Source: Nitrospira sp. CG24E (GTDB taxonomy: Bacteria; Nitrospirota; Nitrospiria; Nitrospirales; Nitrospiraceae). From it: a stretch of DNA of 64,000 nt. Under the pieces are notes generated by a model. That model was given only the letters and a program-made list of their open reading frames with translations. It did not search any database and was not told the origin of the DNA. This document shows, in pieces, positions 63,016-64,000 of the stretch (its first letter is position 1; each line of letters begins with the position of its first letter). The stretch spans positions 91,491 to 155,490 of the forward strand of contig NEWP02000021.1 in the NCBI GenBank assembly GCA_002869895.2, in the 5' to 3' direction. The position numbers were made by a program, and so were the translations under genes.

Positions 63016-64000
63016 ATGAAAATGTGGCAGCGCAGTCTCATCCTTGCCTGTGCGATGTTGGCGTTGTTCGGCGGCGTGGCCTATGCTCAAGCTCCTGGCC
63101 TGTCGCCGGTGGAGTTTCGTTATACGGGAAATCGGACCGCCGTATGGATCGTTGCCCAGCTGCACACGCTCTTTGGGGCCTTCGTTCTCGGCGCCCCGAT
63201 CTTTATCGTCATCTCAGAATGGTTGGGGCATTGGAAGCAGGACCCCCGGTACGATCGCTTGGCCAGAGAGGTGACCAAGGTCACGGTCATACTCTTCAGT
63301 ATGACGGCTGTGACCGGCGGCCTGTTTATTTTTGTGCTCCTCGCGGCATACCCGCAGTTCACCACATGGTTCATCAACCAGTTCTATCTCGTGTTCGCGG
63401 TCTTCTATCCGGCGCTGTTCATCAGCGGGACTATCGTGTTGTACGCCTATTTCTATACCTGGGATGGCTGGAAGGGTGAAAAGAAGGGGCGCCATATCGC
63501 CCTCGGCGTGCTCTTGAATCTCATCTGCATGGTCACGATGTTTGTGATCAATGGTCCGACATCCTTCATGAATACTCCGGTGAAGGCGGAGGGTCTGTCT
63601 CCCCAAGATATTCTCGCCGCGGCGAGCTTGTGGGATAAGATCGCCAACCAAAGCTGGATGCCGCTGAATCTCCATCGCATCGACGGCAACGTGGCGTTCG
63701 GAGGATTTATAACTGGTTTGATCGCCGCCTATATGTACATGGGGGCGAAAACGCAGGAAGATCGGGCCTATTACGATTGGATGGGTTTTGTCGGAAGTCT
63801 CATCGCCGTGGGCGCGACGCTCTTCCAGCCCTTCACGGGATTGCTGCTGGCCTATGAAATGTGCGATTACGATTTTTCGTTCTGCCCCTACATGATGGCC
63901 GATCAGCTCTCGATGTTTTTCGAAATGCAGGGAGCGATGATCGGACTGTTGTTCTTGGCCATTAACTATTACGGATGGCTCAGTTTAAAACGCGTTGAGG
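63016..64000 (+). CDS. Cytochrome bd-like oxidase subunit (CydA-like), 3' end outside window
   Basis: Translation from ATG 63016 is open to the window edge (328 residues visible); ATG 63022 is an alternative start. An N-terminal signal-like helix (LILACAMLALFGGVAYAQ) is not found in canonical CydA. Multiple membrane helices follow. His50 (WIVAQLHTLFGAFVLGAP) and His220 (LNLHRIDGNVAFGGF) are candidates for the haem ligands equivalent to CydA His19 and His186. FFEMQGAMIGLLFLAINYYG lies near the edge. Nitrospira genomes carry such divergent bd-like proteins as putative terminal oxidases in nitrite oxidation, beside a c-type cytochrome, as here. Confidence 0.8.
   Translation, partial: MKMWQRSLILACAMLALFGGVAYAQAPGLSPVEFRYTGNRTAVWIVAQLHTLFGAFVLGAPIFIVISEWLGHWKQDPRYDRLAREVTKVTVILFSMTAVTGGLFIFVLLAAYPQFTTWFINQFYLVFAVFYPALFISGTIVLYAYFYTWDGWKGEKKGRHIALGVLLNLICMVTMFVINGPTSFMNTPVKAEGLSPQDILAAASLWDKIANQSWMPLNLHRIDGNVAFGGFITGLIAAYMYMGAKTQEDRAYYDWMGFVGSLIAVGATLFQPFTGLLLAYEMCDYDFSFCPYMMADQLSMFFEMQGAMIGLLFLAINYYGWLSLKRVE

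Noticed and set aside
62871-63479. 202-codon frame overlapping the oxidase gene
   Set aside because: It runs in another frame through the membrane helices of the CydA-like protein and has arginine/cysteine-rich shadow composition.

Overview
This window reads as a chromosomal segment of a Nitrospira-type bacterium (Nitrospirota). The lineage call rests on gene content, not a database search. Between 6.3 and 18.8 kb lies a bacterial ATP-citrate lyase operon that continues into aconitase, a monomeric isocitrate dehydrogenase, a fumarate reductase-like pair and succinyl-CoA ligase, which are reductive TCA (rTCA) genes. The window also has a dense hopanoid/isoprenoid locus (47-61 kb), and at its right edge a cytochrome bd-like oxidase subunit beside a lipoprotein cytochrome c.

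Layout. 0-4 kb is degraded accessory DNA: an edge-truncated gene, a KilA-N protein, and fragments of a four-helix-bundle (IVP-like) gene and a HEPN-like gene that abut at a dispersed hairpin repeat. 4-6 kb has small housekeeping genes (zinc ribbon protein, dual-specificity phosphatase, mutM). 6.2-18.8 kb is the rTCA operon. 19-20.7 kb is a B12-binding radical SAM protein. 20.7-31 kb is an accessory island: a 41-residue membrane peptide, an indoleamine 2,3-dioxygenase-like gene, a ZorAB/MotAB-like motor pair followed by a decayed duplicate of the dioxygenase 5' end, a kelch lipoprotein, an SRPBCC protein, a 38-residue membrane peptide, VapBC, a formylglycine-enzyme-fold lipoprotein and a FRG-domain protein. 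31-34 kb is the S-adenosylmethionine cycle (ahcY, metK). 34-39 kb holds a TlpA-like thioredoxin, CcdA, a geranylgeranyl-reductase-like flavoprotein, BamD and FabH. 39-42 kb is a PhoR/PhoB-type two-component pair. 42-47 kb is ispH and smc.

47-61 kb is the most coherent functional block: squalene-hopene cyclase, HpnG-like phosphorylase, a complete Mla-type lipid ABC transporter (MlaE, F, D, C), an Omp85-type barrel, a DUF3187 protein, dxs, ispG, tRNA-Cys and hpnH. MEP-pathway precursor supply (with ispH at 42 kb), hopanoid cyclisation, side-chain extension and an envelope lipid transporter are therefore linked, which suggests the transporter handles hopanoids. That step is inference.

The most unusual signal is outside the genes. 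Many intergenic gaps carry imperfect palindromes that share one design: a conserved core sits between arms whose sequence differs at each locus but stays self-complementary. The best family (A) has five copies (17.8, 30.7, 31.0, 31.2 and 42.0 kb) and its inner hairpin shows a compensatory base-pair change. Family B (3.7, 33.9 kb and a fragment at 24.6 kb), family C (seven copies with a TTCAGAATGTCCCCG-like loop), family D (CGTGAAGCGT words) and several two-copy families follow the same rule. This looks like a population of structured DNA or RNA elements, and it is the best candidate here for an undescribed system.
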